Assembly (NCBI RefSeq): GCF_022458865.1
Contig: NZ_JAJNMU010000004.1
Location: 1-64,000, forward strand
DNA from: Paenibacillus periandrae
GTDB taxonomy: Bacteria > Bacillota > Bacilli > Paenibacillales > NBRC-103111
DNA length: 64,000 nucleotides
Direction of reading: 5' to 3'
The position numbers were made by a program, and so were the translations under genes. The notes below the pieces were generated by a model. It was not told where the DNA came from. It searched no databases and saw nothing but the letters and a program-made list of their open reading frames with translations. Below, piece by piece: positions 52,317 to 60,619 of this stretch (its first letter is position 1; each line of letters starts with the position of its first letter).

Positions 52317-53429
52317 TTACATCACCAATGGATCACCATGAAACGCCGGCAGCGGGTGAGGCCTAACCACGGCACCGCCCTGCTCATACGATTCAATCAC
52401 AGCAAAGGTGTATTCCAGCACAGCCAGCGCATCCCTGCCGGAAGCGCGAATATGCTCTCTCGGCACGCCATTGCTAATATCCTCAAGAAACGCATGCAGC
52501 CTGTTGTTAAAGGTCGTATTAAATTCCGTAACACCTGATTCCGTTACCTCAGGCTCCGGATGCGCGCCAATGACAGGAACACCTGGTTGAGCTCTCCAAT
52601 AGGATACCTTTTCCACACAATTTTCAATGCAGAAGGTTCCCTTCGTTCCGCCGACCTCCATGCTCCACCAGCCACCCAAGCCATAGGTCGCATCACCACG
52701 TTGGCTCAATAGATAACCCGCAGCACCGCTTGCAAATTTCACGTGGATGCTGTTAATGGAGACCATAATATCGCTGGCGCTTTTGCGAAAGCCGGCCTGA
52801 TTGGAAAACGTCTGGATGTGCGTAATATCACCACAAAAATAGCGCATAACGCTGAACGGATGGGTCAGAAAAGCTTTCATATGAAAATAGGGCTGCCCTT
52901 TATCCTTTGGAGATTTAGGTGGATTGTACATAGCTTCCCCACCATTGAAGCCCATTTTGTGCAGGCAGTATACGGTTTCCCCGATGTCTCCCGAATCGAT
53001 GTATTGCCGCGCTTTCTCCGCCGGAGCTGTAAAATAGTGGTTCAGATTGCTTCCCAAATATACATTTTTCTCGGCAGCGAACCGAACCAGCTCTCTGCCT
53101 TCATGGATATCGTTCGCTAATGGCTTTTCGATCAGTACATGCTTGCCTGCTGCAATTGCCTGCATAGCGGGCTCAAAATGCCAGCTCCCATTATCGATGC
53201 CGCCCGTCGTGATATCGACAATTTGCAAATCAGGCTCCTGCTGCAGCATGTCCTGCAAACTGTAATAGGCGGTGACACCATATTTGTCTGCTGCTTTGTC
53301 AGCTCGTTCCTTAACCACGTCGCAAACAGCGATTACATTCGCTAGAGGGTCACTTGAATAACATTCGGCATGACGCACCCCAATCCCGTTCATACCTACG
53401 ATTCCAATTTTCAAAGCCATTTTACGCAT
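52317..53429 (-). CDS. Gfo/Idh/MocA-family oxidoreductase (cluster B)
   Basis: About 370 residues. The cofactor motif is LKIGIVGMNGIGVRHAECY, the active-site Lys is in HVLIEKPLANDIHEG, and SNLNHYF follows. The C-terminal domain keeps HPFSVMRYFCGDITHIQTF. The start is ambiguous: ATG at 53429 has AGGTG upstream, ATG at 53420 would match the family start better, and an upstream ATG at 53501 has no ribosome-binding site. It follows the Thr-type sulfatase-like gene by about 80 bp. The substrate is probably a sugar or polyol taken up by the cluster's importers. Confidence 0.88.
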   Translation of the reverse strand: MRKMALKIGIVGMNGIGVRHAECYSSDPLANVIAVCDVVKERADKAADKYGVTAYYSLQDMLQQEPDLQIVDITTGGIDNGSWHFEPAMQAIAAGKHVLIEKPLANDIHEGRELVRFAAEKNVYLGSNLNHYFTAPAEKARQYIDSGDIGETVYCLHKMGFNGGEAMYNPPKSPKDKGQPYFHMKAFLTHPFSVMRYFCGDITHIQTFSNQAGFRKSASDIMVSINSIHVKFASGAAGYLLSQRGDATYGLGGWWSMEVGGTKGTFCIENCVEKVSYWRAQPGVPVIGAHPEPEVTESGVTEFNTTFNNRLHAFLEDISNGVPREHIRASGRDALAVLEYTFAVIESYEQGGAVVRPHPLPAFHGDPLVM

Positions 53430-53510
53430 CCCGTCACCTGCCCCAAGCTGCTCGTAATGAGGGCAAGCAGGGACTGCACCACCTTTCATAGTGAATTTCA
53501 TTTTAGAATT

Positions 53511-54938
53511 CTATTTTTTCACGGCATGGGCCTTCTCCAACTCATCATAGCGCTCACGCTGCGGGTTCGCGATCCACGACTCCCACGTTAATCCGACCCC
53601 TCCCAGGATCGTCTCGATCCGCCGCCGAAATGGAAGCTGAGCCTCTTCGATTTGCCGCATCATCGGATCGGGCTTACCCTGCAGCTTTAGGGCTACAAAA
53701 TCATCAAGCTGCTGCTCCAGGGCCGCTGCCAGCTCAGGATGCTGATCAACCACATTACATTGTTCCTCGGGATCCTCCTGAAGATCATACAGCTCTCTTG
53801 GAGGTCGCTGAAAAGGGCCTGAATCATAATAACGGATGAACTTATAACGCTCGGTTCGGACAGCCCGAGCCGCCTGCCAGGCACATTCGCTCAAATACAC
53901 CTCACGCATCGTCCCCTCAGCCTCGCTGTGAATGGATGTCCACAGACTGTGCCCATCCAATCCATCAGGCGGATGCAGCACGAATAAATCAATACCCGGC
54001 GGAGCTGTCCGCGCTGCGGCTTCCAATATCGTAGGCAGCAAATCGGCATGCTGAACGAAGCCCTTCACCCGCTTTGCTTCCGGAATATGCCCTGGCCATC
54101 TCAGTATCAGAGGCACATGCACTGTTTGCTCATACAATCCGCAATGATCCCAATAAATGTCATGCTCCGTAAGACTCTCTCCATGGTCACCAAAAAGGAT
54201 CAACAGTGTATCCTCACGGATGCCCAGATTCAGCAAATGTTCGTCCAGCTCACCCAGCAGATCATCCAAATAACGAATTTCTGCGTCATAGAGAGCGTTT
54301 ACATATTCGGCATCCGTTACAGGGCCAAGCTTATTGTAGTGATGATGCTTGAAAAAAGGATAAGCAGCATGCGCATACGCCTGGTTCATACTCATGTTGT
54401 CCTTCTGATAGGGGTCTCTTTCTTTCCCATAAAAATCTTGAAGGTAGTTATCCGGTGGCAGGTAGGGTGTATGCGCATCCCAGTAATGCAGGAATAAGAA
54501 AAAATGCTCATCCTTATGCTCCTCAATCCAGGGCAGTGCCAAATCATTAATCGTTCTGCCGTCGATCCACCGTTTCTTGCCCGTACTGTTGATATAGTAC
54601 CGATAGCCGCGTGCGAACCATTCCTTCATGTTGTACAGATTATCAACGGCACCAGTTACAAAACCCGAGGCTTTCAGCATCGAAGGCAGCCACTCTACTG
54701 TCTTGGGCAGGTAAGCCAGATCGGAGCCGTGGGAAATGATTCCTGACGTCAGACCGATTTTCCCGGTAAATATGGCGGAATGTGCGACCTCTGTAGGAAT
54801 ATCAGCCGCATAAGCACGCTCCATGAGTACGCCTTCTGAAGCGATACGGTCGATATGCGGACTTGTCGGTTTGCCATACCCGTAGCAGCCCAGCCTGTCA
54901 GCACGAAGCGTATCCAGCGAGACCATGATGATCTTCAT
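53511..54938 (-). CDS. Sulfatase-like alkaline-phosphatase-superfamily hydrolase, Thr in place of Cys, coupled to cysC (cluster B)
   Basis: A 475-residue cytoplasmic protein. KIIMVSLDTLRADRLGCYGY and FGDHGESLTEHD give the superfamily metal site, with Asp9-Thr10 rather than Asp-Asp/Gln. The nucleophile region IPTEVAHSAIFTG has Thr49 where Cys should be and His53 where Arg should be. This fits the large 'T-x-x-x-H-x-S-x-x-TG' subgroup often annotated as sulfatase without proof. It cannot form formylglycine. ATG at 54938 overlaps the cysC stop (ATGA), so it is translationally coupled to APS kinase. Confidence 0.87.
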   Translation of the reverse strand: MKIIMVSLDTLRADRLGCYGYGKPTSPHIDRIASEGVLMERAYAADIPTEVAHSAIFTGKIGLTSGIISHGSDLAYLPKTVEWLPSMLKASGFVTGAVDNLYNMKEWFARGYRYYINSTGKKRWIDGRTINDLALPWIEEHKDEHFFLFLHYWDAHTPYLPPDNYLQDFYGKERDPYQKDNMSMNQAYAHAAYPFFKHHHYNKLGPVTDAEYVNALYDAEIRYLDDLLGELDEHLLNLGIREDTLLILFGDHGESLTEHDIYWDHCGLYEQTVHVPLILRWPGHIPEAKRVKGFVQHADLLPTILEAAARTAPPGIDLFVLHPPDGLDGHSLWTSIHSEAEGTMREVYLSECAWQAARAVRTERYKFIRYYDSGPFQRPPRELYDLQEDPEEQCNVVDQHPELAAALEQQLDDFVALKLQGKPDPMMRQIEEAQLPFRRRIETILGGVGLTWESWIANPQRERYDELEKAHAVKK

Positions 54939-55567
54939 CCGTGATCCCCTTCCGATTGATGATGAGTTGCCCCCAAGCCTGGCTGCTCGCCTGTCTCTTG
55001 ACCCGCTGCAACACAGCTGAGGCTCTGCATCGACTCGGTTTCCCAGAAGTGACCCTCCAGCCATTCGATAATTTGTATCACATTGGAAGCTAATGAATGC
55101 CGCTGCGTGTCAATAATAAGGTCAGCCTGCTCCGGCTCCTCGTAGCTGTCAGAAATCCCTGTAAACATGGCGATTTCCTGACGTCTTGCTTTGGCATACA
55201 GCCCCTTGATATCTCTTTGCTCACAGACCTCAAGGGAGCATTTTACATAAATTTCTACATATCCTGCAACATGACCTCGAAGGTACTCCCTCATTTCACG
55301 ATAGGGTGTAATGGCGGAAACGAGCACCGTAATACCATGTCGAGCTAACAGATCAGCTACGTAGGCGATCCGGCGAATATTTTCCAAGCGGTCCTCCCTG
55401 CTGAATCCAAGACCTTTGCAAATCCTCGAACGAATCATATCCCCATCCAGCAGCTCAACCTTTCTCCCCGCTGCAATGAGTCGCTCATAAACATGCTGTG
55501 CGGTTGTTGTCTTACCGGAACCTGATAGGCCCGTGAACCAAAGCACAGGACCGCAAGAGCTGTCCAT
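54935..55567 (-). CDS. cysC: Adenylylsulfate (APS) kinase
   Basis: A 210-residue kinase that phosphorylates APS to PAPS, the activated sulfate used for sulfotransfer or assimilation. Intact motifs: P-loop FTGLSGSGKTTTA, VELLDGDMIRSR, GFSREDRLENIRRIAYVA and KGLYAKARRQEI. The last 35 residues (after IIEWLEGH) are a low-complexity extension not usual in the family. No sulfate adenylyltransferase or reductase gene is nearby. It begins a gene run that includes three sulfatase-like genes and is directly coupled to one of them, so it probably uses sulfate released in this pathway or makes PAPS for an unseen partner. Confidence 0.93.
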   Translation of the reverse strand: MDSSCGPVLWFTGLSGSGKTTTAQHVYERLIAAGRKVELLDGDMIRSRICKGLGFSREDRLENIRRIAYVADLLARHGITVLVSAITPYREMREYLRGHVAGYVEIYVKCSLEVCEQRDIKGLYAKARRQEIAMFTGISDSYEEPEQADLIIDTQRHSLASNVIQIIEWLEGHFWETESMQSLSCVAAGQETGEQPGLGATHHQSEGDHG

Positions 55568-55667
55568 CTACACTCCCCCTTTTCCATTCCTTTTATTATC
55601 TCTATTGTAAAGGGGTTCCGCCGTCAGTTCATTGTCCATTCAGCCATTCAAGTGGTCGAATCGGTCA

Positions 55668-56501
55668 TTATCCTTTCACAGAGCCTGCGGTCATGCCTGC
55701 GACAATCTGCTTGTTAAAGAAAAGAAACATAATGAGCGGGGGGAGCGAGATCAGCACGACATCCGCAAACAGCAAGTTCCATGAGGTCAGATACATACTC
55801 ATAAAATTGTAAAGCGTCAGCTGCACGGTTGCATTCTCTGACCCGGGCAAGAAATACAACGGATTTACAAAATCATTGAACACACTGACCGCCTGAATGA
55901 TTACAATCGTTGAAGAAACGGGCTTCAGCAAAGGAAAAATAATATGCGTAAACAGCTTGAAGCCGCCGCATCCATCAATGAACGCACTTTCGTCGAGATC
56001 ACGCGGGATCGTTGCTGTAAAGGCTTTATACAAAATCGCGCAAAATGGAAAATGCAATGCAATTTCAACCAGCGTAAGCCCTGGCAAGGTTTTGAATAAA
56101 CCAATGGAATTCAATACCCAAATCGTCGGTACCACCGCAGGTGGAATCATCAAACCCGCCAGCACCAGGAAATTGAAGGTCGAGGCCGCTTTTCCTTTCT
56201 CTCTTCGCTGCAGCACAAAGCCTGCCAATGAACTGACGCAGACCAAGCCTGTAACCGACAACAGCGTAAGCAGCGTACTGTTACCGAAAGCACGAACCAG
56301 CATATGATCGGTAGCTGTCAATACGGCTGTATAATTGTCAATAATATGAAAGCTAGTGGGCCAGGACATATTCATATCAGCCGCTGCTGTTGGAGATTTA
56401 AACGAATTGATAATGACAAAATAAAACGGAATCCAGAATATCACCGTTGAAAGCAGCAGCATCACGATACTGATTGTCGTTTTTTGTGCTATCCTGTTCA
56501 T
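55668..56501 (-). CDS. Carbohydrate ABC permease, MalG type (cluster B, first importer)
   Basis: A 277-residue permease with six helices. The EAA loop is LDESAFIDGCGGFKLFTHI then FPLLKP; the end is NKQIVAGMTAGSVKG, the usual MalG/LacG-type tail. AGAGAGG precedes the start, and the ATG overlaps the partner permease stop by four bases. The 100 bp to cysC downstream shows no terminator, so read-through into the catabolic genes is likely. Confidence 0.93.
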   Translation of the reverse strand: MNRIAQKTTISIVMLLLSTVIFWIPFYFVIINSFKSPTAAADMNMSWPTSFHIIDNYTAVLTATDHMLVRAFGNSTLLTLLSVTGLVCVSSLAGFVLQRREKGKAASTFNFLVLAGLMIPPAVVPTIWVLNSIGLFKTLPGLTLVEIALHFPFCAILYKAFTATIPRDLDESAFIDGCGGFKLFTHIIFPLLKPVSSTIVIIQAVSVFNDFVNPLYFLPGSENATVQLTLYNFMSMYLTSWNLLFADVVLISLPPLIMFLFFNKQIVAGMTAGSVKG

Positions 56502-57364
56502 AAATCTACCTCTCTTCTATTCAGAAACATATACAATGGGAAGGCCAAAAGCATGATGGCGATGAACAGAATGACATTCCCTGCTGTAGCAAGACCGTAA
56601 AATCCAGCCTGATACTGTTTATAAATAATAGAAGCGATTAAATCCGTGGAAAATCCGGGCCCGCCTTTGGTCATTGCCCAAATCAGGTCAAAGGTACGCA
56701 AGCCCCCAATGAAGGCCAAAATAATGACAGAGTTCATAGCCGGCCTGCTGAGGGGCAGCGTAATATGCCAAAACCCCCTGATCGCGTTGCCCCCATCCAT
56801 TTTCAAGGCTTCATAATAGTGCTGGGGAATTGACATGATGCCAGCAATATAAATAACCGTGGCGATGCCGACGCCTTTCCATACATCCACAAAAGCAACC
56901 GATAACAGGGCAAGCTTCGTATTTCCAAGCCAATCGGGACCGTTGATCCCTATCGCTGCGAGACCTGCATTGATGACACCCTGCGTAGGATGCATCATCG
57001 TACTGAAGGCGATCCCCACCGCAATCGTACTGAGCAGCGTCGGAAAAAACACCATTGAGCGAAAATAATCCTTGAACCAGATTTTCGAGGTCAGCAGTGT
57101 GGCAAGCAAGAGAGCAAGTACCACTTTTAATCCGCAGGTCACCACTGCAAAGATCAGCGTGTTTTTAAAGCCTATTTTCAAAGAAGATTCCTCAAAGAAC
57201 ATCACATAGTTATCAATTCCGATAAATTGCCATTTGGTCAGCGTCCATCTCGTCAAGCTGAAAAAAAATGACATGATCGTTGGCAGCAAATAAAATACAA
57301 AATAAATAATGCCCGCAGGCAATAAAAATAAATACGAATACATCCGGTTCTGCACCAATTTCAT
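56498..57364 (-). CDS. Carbohydrate ABC permease, MalF type (cluster B, first importer)
   Basis: About 288 residues with six helices, starting YLFLLPAGIIYFVFYLLPTI. The EAA loop is YYEALKMDGGNAIRGFWHI then TLPLSRP. The ATG at 57364 is set by AAGGGAGCG; the ATG or TTG-like starts further upstream have no site. A stem-loop separates it from the binding-protein gene upstream, a common way to keep binding protein in excess over permease. Confidence 0.93.
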   Translation of the reverse strand: MKLVQNRMYSYLFLLPAGIIYFVFYLLPTIMSFFFSLTRWTLTKWQFIGIDNYVMFFEESSLKIGFKNTLIFAVVTCGLKVVLALLLATLLTSKIWFKDYFRSMVFFPTLLSTIAVGIAFSTMMHPTQGVINAGLAAIGINGPDWLGNTKLALLSVAFVDVWKGVGIATVIYIAGIMSIPQHYYEALKMDGGNAIRGFWHITLPLSRPAMNSVIILAFIGGLRTFDLIWAMTKGGPGFSTDLIASIIYKQYQAGFYGLATAGNVILFIAIMLLAFPLYMFLNRREVDL

Positions 57365-57388
57365 TATGATCGCTCCCTTACACAATCA

Positions 57389-57411
57389 GCCCTGCAAAGT
57401 TCTTGCAGGGC
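57389..57411 (-). other. Intercistronic stem-loop between binding protein and permease genes
   Basis: GCCCTGCAA and TTGCAGGGC form a perfect nine-pair stem with a five-base loop. No T-run follows on the minus strand, so it is more likely a 3' stabilising structure or partial attenuator than a terminator. Confidence 0.65.
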
Positions 57412-57463
57412 CGGTTCATTTGCTCCAATAGTATACAACAGCGGCTTAACTGGTTTACGATTG

Positions 57464-58828
57464 TCACCAGCCTGGAAGATTAAGCTGCTGGGCTTGCTTT
57501 TTGACGTCCTTGTCATAATCGGCAGCACCATCCGCTGGTGACTTTTGGCCTGTACCGACCTCAATCAGGATGCTTTCCAGATTGGGTCCTTTGACAGGAG
57601 ATACAAACTCCAAGGCCGGTGCGGTTTTGCCGTTATCAAAGTATGGCTGCATGTCTTTGATGCCGTCGAAGGCATCGTCAGGAACCTTGATTCCTTTGAC
57701 CACATAGGGGCCATTTGCTTTGCTCTTGGTCATATAAGCCTTCTGTCCATCCGCCGACATGATGAAATCCAAAAACTTCTTGGCCGCTTCCACATTTTTG
57801 CTCTTCTTATTGATGTAGTAGGAGCTTGGCATCCACACCGTAAAGCCGTTGATGCTGGCATTATCACTTGGTGTTGGAAATACGCCTATATCCTTTACCT
57901 TATCGGGATAATTTTGTGCCAAGGCATCAATCGCACTAGTCAGCATCGGGTATTGTACGCCTGTACCCTCAGCAAGCATTTTCAGTCCATTATCGTAGGT
58001 TGTCGCGAGGAAATCCTTGTTCATGTATCCCTTACTGAACACTTCACTTGTCATCTCAAAGCCGCGAAGCGCTGAGGGTGTAGATGCATATTTCATTTTA
58101 TTGGCTGTGTAATCCGCCACAAAATTAGGTACTTGAGCCTGAACATTATATTGATTGCCAAGCACGAAGAGCTGTGAGGTCCAGGTCGTTTTGTAGGAAC
58201 CGATGACTGCCGTTTTGCCGGCAGCTTTGATTTTATCGCTGTTTGCGATGAATTCTGCCCATGTTTTTGGTACGGTAAGGCCAAGCTCACTGTACACCTT
58301 TTTATTATACAGAATGCCGCCGACATTCGATGAGCCGCCTGGGACGCCAAAAACCTTGCCATTGGAGGAAACGGTTTCTTTATAGGAATCGAGCAGGTTA
58401 GCCATAAACGGCTCCTTAGTCAAATCCACAAAGTTTTCTTCCGGATTGAGCGCCTTCAGCAGGGAACCCGAATTATAGTAAAGAATATCCGCCATATCCC
58501 CTGTAGCCAGACGTGTCTTGACCAGATTGTCGCCCTCCGTACCGTCCGGCTTAATGTCAAATTTGATCTTGATGTTGAGCTTCTTCTCGGCTTCTGCTGC
58601 TACTGCCTGTGTAGCGGGGTACGGTGTTCCGGTCGAACCGATCAACAGGGTAAGGGTTACCGGTTCGGCAGGCTTGGCTGCGGCCGGAGCGGGTGCAGCG
58701 GGTTGAGTGCCTGTGGCCGGGGCTGAACCGCCAGCGGGTTGTGCTTGGGGTTGTGTACTGCAGCCTGCAATTACGGTTGTTATCAATGCTGCGTAAGAAC
58801 AGACGGTTAAGAACCTGACTCGACTCAT
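57464..58828 (-). CDS. ABC transporter solute-binding lipoprotein (cluster B, first importer)
   Basis: A 454-residue family 1 sugar-binding lipoprotein. The signal peptide ends in the lipobox VIAGC (Cys at about 23), followed by a long Ala/Pro/Gln-rich linker (about 24-55). The binding domain shows YNKKVYSELGLTVPKTWAEF and GFTVWMPSSYYINKKS. AGGAGGTC precedes the ATG. It is the first gene after the regulatory block; direct repeats TTCGTAAGCGT lie just upstream. The ligand is unknown but must differ from that of the second importer if both are kept. Confidence 0.93.
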   Translation of the reverse strand: MSRVRFLTVCSYAALITTVIAGCSTQPQAQPAGGSAPATGTQPAAPAPAAAKPAEPVTLTLLIGSTGTPYPATQAVAAEAEKKLNIKIKFDIKPDGTEGDNLVKTRLATGDMADILYYNSGSLLKALNPEENFVDLTKEPFMANLLDSYKETVSSNGKVFGVPGGSSNVGGILYNKKVYSELGLTVPKTWAEFIANSDKIKAAGKTAVIGSYKTTWTSQLFVLGNQYNVQAQVPNFVADYTANKMKYASTPSALRGFEMTSEVFSKGYMNKDFLATTYDNGLKMLAEGTGVQYPMLTSAIDALAQNYPDKVKDIGVFPTPSDNASINGFTVWMPSSYYINKKSKNVEAAKKFLDFIMSADGQKAYMTKSKANGPYVVKGIKVPDDAFDGIKDMQPYFDNGKTAPALEFVSPVKGPNLESILIEVGTGQKSPADGAADYDKDVKKQAQQLNLPGW

Positions 58829-58849
58829 TTTTTTGACCTCCTAAAAGTT

Positions 58850-58893
58850 TTCGTAAGCGTTGCCAGTTTTTAGAAGACTTACTTCGTAAGCGT
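58850..58893. promoter_or_regulatory. Direct repeats before the first binding-protein gene
   Basis: TTCGTAAGCGT occurs at 58850-58860 and 58883-58893, 33 bp apart (three helical turns), just upstream of the ribosome-binding site. AraC-type regulators often bind direct repeats, but the first copy seems too close to the start codon for an activator site and may lie in the leader. Confidence 0.35.
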
Positions 58894-58983
58894 CTCCCTC
58901 GGCCTTGATTTCATTGTACGTTCGATGCTTTTTCCAGCATACCTACGATTTGCACTCTTTTATGGGGGGGATTTTTCCTTTTT

Positions 58984-59102
58984 TTATAATATCAGCGTAT
59001 AAGTTTTCAGCGGAGCTGAACATTCTGATATTGCAAGAAAAGCTACATTTAAAACACGGATGTATCTTCACCGAATAGACTTCGATCAGAAGCTTTTCTT
59101 AT
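58984..59102 (-). repeat. Dispersed structured repeat, copy 3
   Basis: A 119-bp copy in inverted orientation relative to the others. Its first bases, ATAAG on the minus strand, contain the TAA stop codon of the response-regulator gene. Both hairpin arms (AAGAAAAGCT/AGCTTTTCTT and AATATCAGAA/CTGATATT) are present. It is followed by an A-rich tail like that of copy 1. Confidence 0.87.
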
Positions 59103-60619
59103 TTCTTGCCTGCATGTCGCTTCGCATAGGTAATCGGCGTTTCACCTACTATTTTTTTGAACAGCGCGCTAAAATGCCGGGGATCCTCGTAACCGACCAA
59201 ACTGCTGATTTCCTGCAGCCGCTCGACCCCGCTTGTCAGCAGCTCCTTGGCTTTGCCTATCCGATAATTCGTTATGTATTCCGAGAACGTATGCCCGGTC
59301 TGGCTTTTAAAAATACGTGATAAATAACCCAGACTGACATGATGCTCGGATGCAAACTGCTGTAAGGAAATATTTCCCTGAAAATGGTTATGGATGAGCT
59401 GAAGCAGAACAGGTACAAGCCCCTTCGGATTAAAGTCCTTGATTTCCTGTTCACAATAAATACTGACAATACTTTCATTTAACCAATTAAACAACTCTGT
59501 GTAGCTTGCCAATTGATTCAGCTGCCGAACGTCCTCTTGCAGATCGTGAACACTTACCATCCCCATTTTGGAGGCAAGCACATTATATTTCAGAGAATAC
59601 AGCAGATCATGAATAAACAATTGAAGCTGACGTCGGGTCACCTGCTTCAAGCGGAGCTCCTCCATAATAAGCTGTAAAACCGCACTTCCTTTTAGCATAT
59701 CGCCCTTCTTATAATGAAGCTCCATGACTCTAACCTTTTCCCATACCGTACCGAGCTCGGCATCCTGCCTTTTCAATTCCGGCGGCAGCCATGTGGACAT
59801 GCCAAAGGTCATCTGCTTATCCAGCCGCTGCTGCAGCTCCAAGCATACCTGGTAAAGGCTGCTTCGCTCCGATTTAACAGCAAATCCCATATGGACTGGA
59901 GATGGAAGCGCACGTAATTGTTCATATAAAAAGGATAGCTTCTCTTGGATATCGCTCATTTGTATTATATGAGGTAACGGGATTAGAACGATCTTTTGCC
60001 GGCAGTCCAGATCAACACAGTAGAGATCACTCTCTGAGGCATATTTACTGACAAGCTGCAGCCTCAGCTCATTCCAGCTGATAGCCGAATCCTTCCAGCC
60101 TTTTACCGCCGAGCCCTTATCCAATACGAGCAGCACCATACAATAGGCACGACCATTTATCGACTGCAAAATATCATAATCAGGAATTTCCTCGGCAAGC
60201 AGCATTTGCGTTATCGATCCGTTCAACCATTCCTCTCTCCGCTTGCTCTCCTTCTCGATATGTACAATCGCCTGATCCACAGCCTTGTACAGGATATCCC
60301 TTTTTACCGGCTTCAGGAGATAATCAATAACCCCAAACCTCATTCCGACACGGGCATATTCGAATTCGTCGTGAACGCTGACAATCATACTCATGATATT
60401 CGGGTCCAATTGATTCAGCTTCTCTATCAGCTCCAAACCGTCAATACCCGGCATATTAATATCTGTCAGCACCAAATGCGGCCGAACGGATTCCAGAGCT
60501 GTCAGCACATCATCGCCATTTTCAAAAGCATAAATACGGTGGTCGGGCTCGTAGCTTTTGAACAGCTCGACCATCTCAGCCAATGCCCAATGCTCGTCCT
60601 CTACTACAAAAATATTCAT
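59099..60619 (-). CDS. Response regulator, receiver plus AraC domain, YesN type (cluster B)
   Basis: The 506-residue partner of the kinase upstream. The receiver domain has Glu-Asp at 7-8 and the phosphorylatable Asp53 in LTDINMPGIDG. A variable middle region follows. The C-terminal AraC pair is LQQFASEHHVSLGYLSRIFK and VGYEDPRHFSALFKKIVGETP. The start overlaps the kinase stop (ATGA). The stop codon lies within the first bases of a dispersed repeat, so the last residues may have been reset by that insertion. It is likely the activator of the first importer and the genes after it. Confidence 0.94.
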   Translation of the reverse strand: MNIFVVEDEHWALAEMVELFKSYEPDHRIYAFENGDDVLTALESVRPHLVLTDINMPGIDGLELIEKLNQLDPNIMSMIVSVHDEFEYARVGMRFGVIDYLLKPVKRDILYKAVDQAIVHIEKESKRREEWLNGSITQMLLAEEIPDYDILQSINGRAYCMVLLVLDKGSAVKGWKDSAISWNELRLQLVSKYASESDLYCVDLDCRQKIVLIPLPHIIQMSDIQEKLSFLYEQLRALPSPVHMGFAVKSERSSLYQVCLELQQRLDKQMTFGMSTWLPPELKRQDAELGTVWEKVRVMELHYKKGDMLKGSAVLQLIMEELRLKQVTRRQLQLFIHDLLYSLKYNVLASKMGMVSVHDLQEDVRQLNQLASYTELFNWLNESIVSIYCEQEIKDFNPKGLVPVLLQLIHNHFQGNISLQQFASEHHVSLGYLSRIFKSQTGHTFSEYITNYRIGKAKELLTSGVERLQEISSLVGYEDPRHFSALFKKIVGETPITYAKRHAGKK

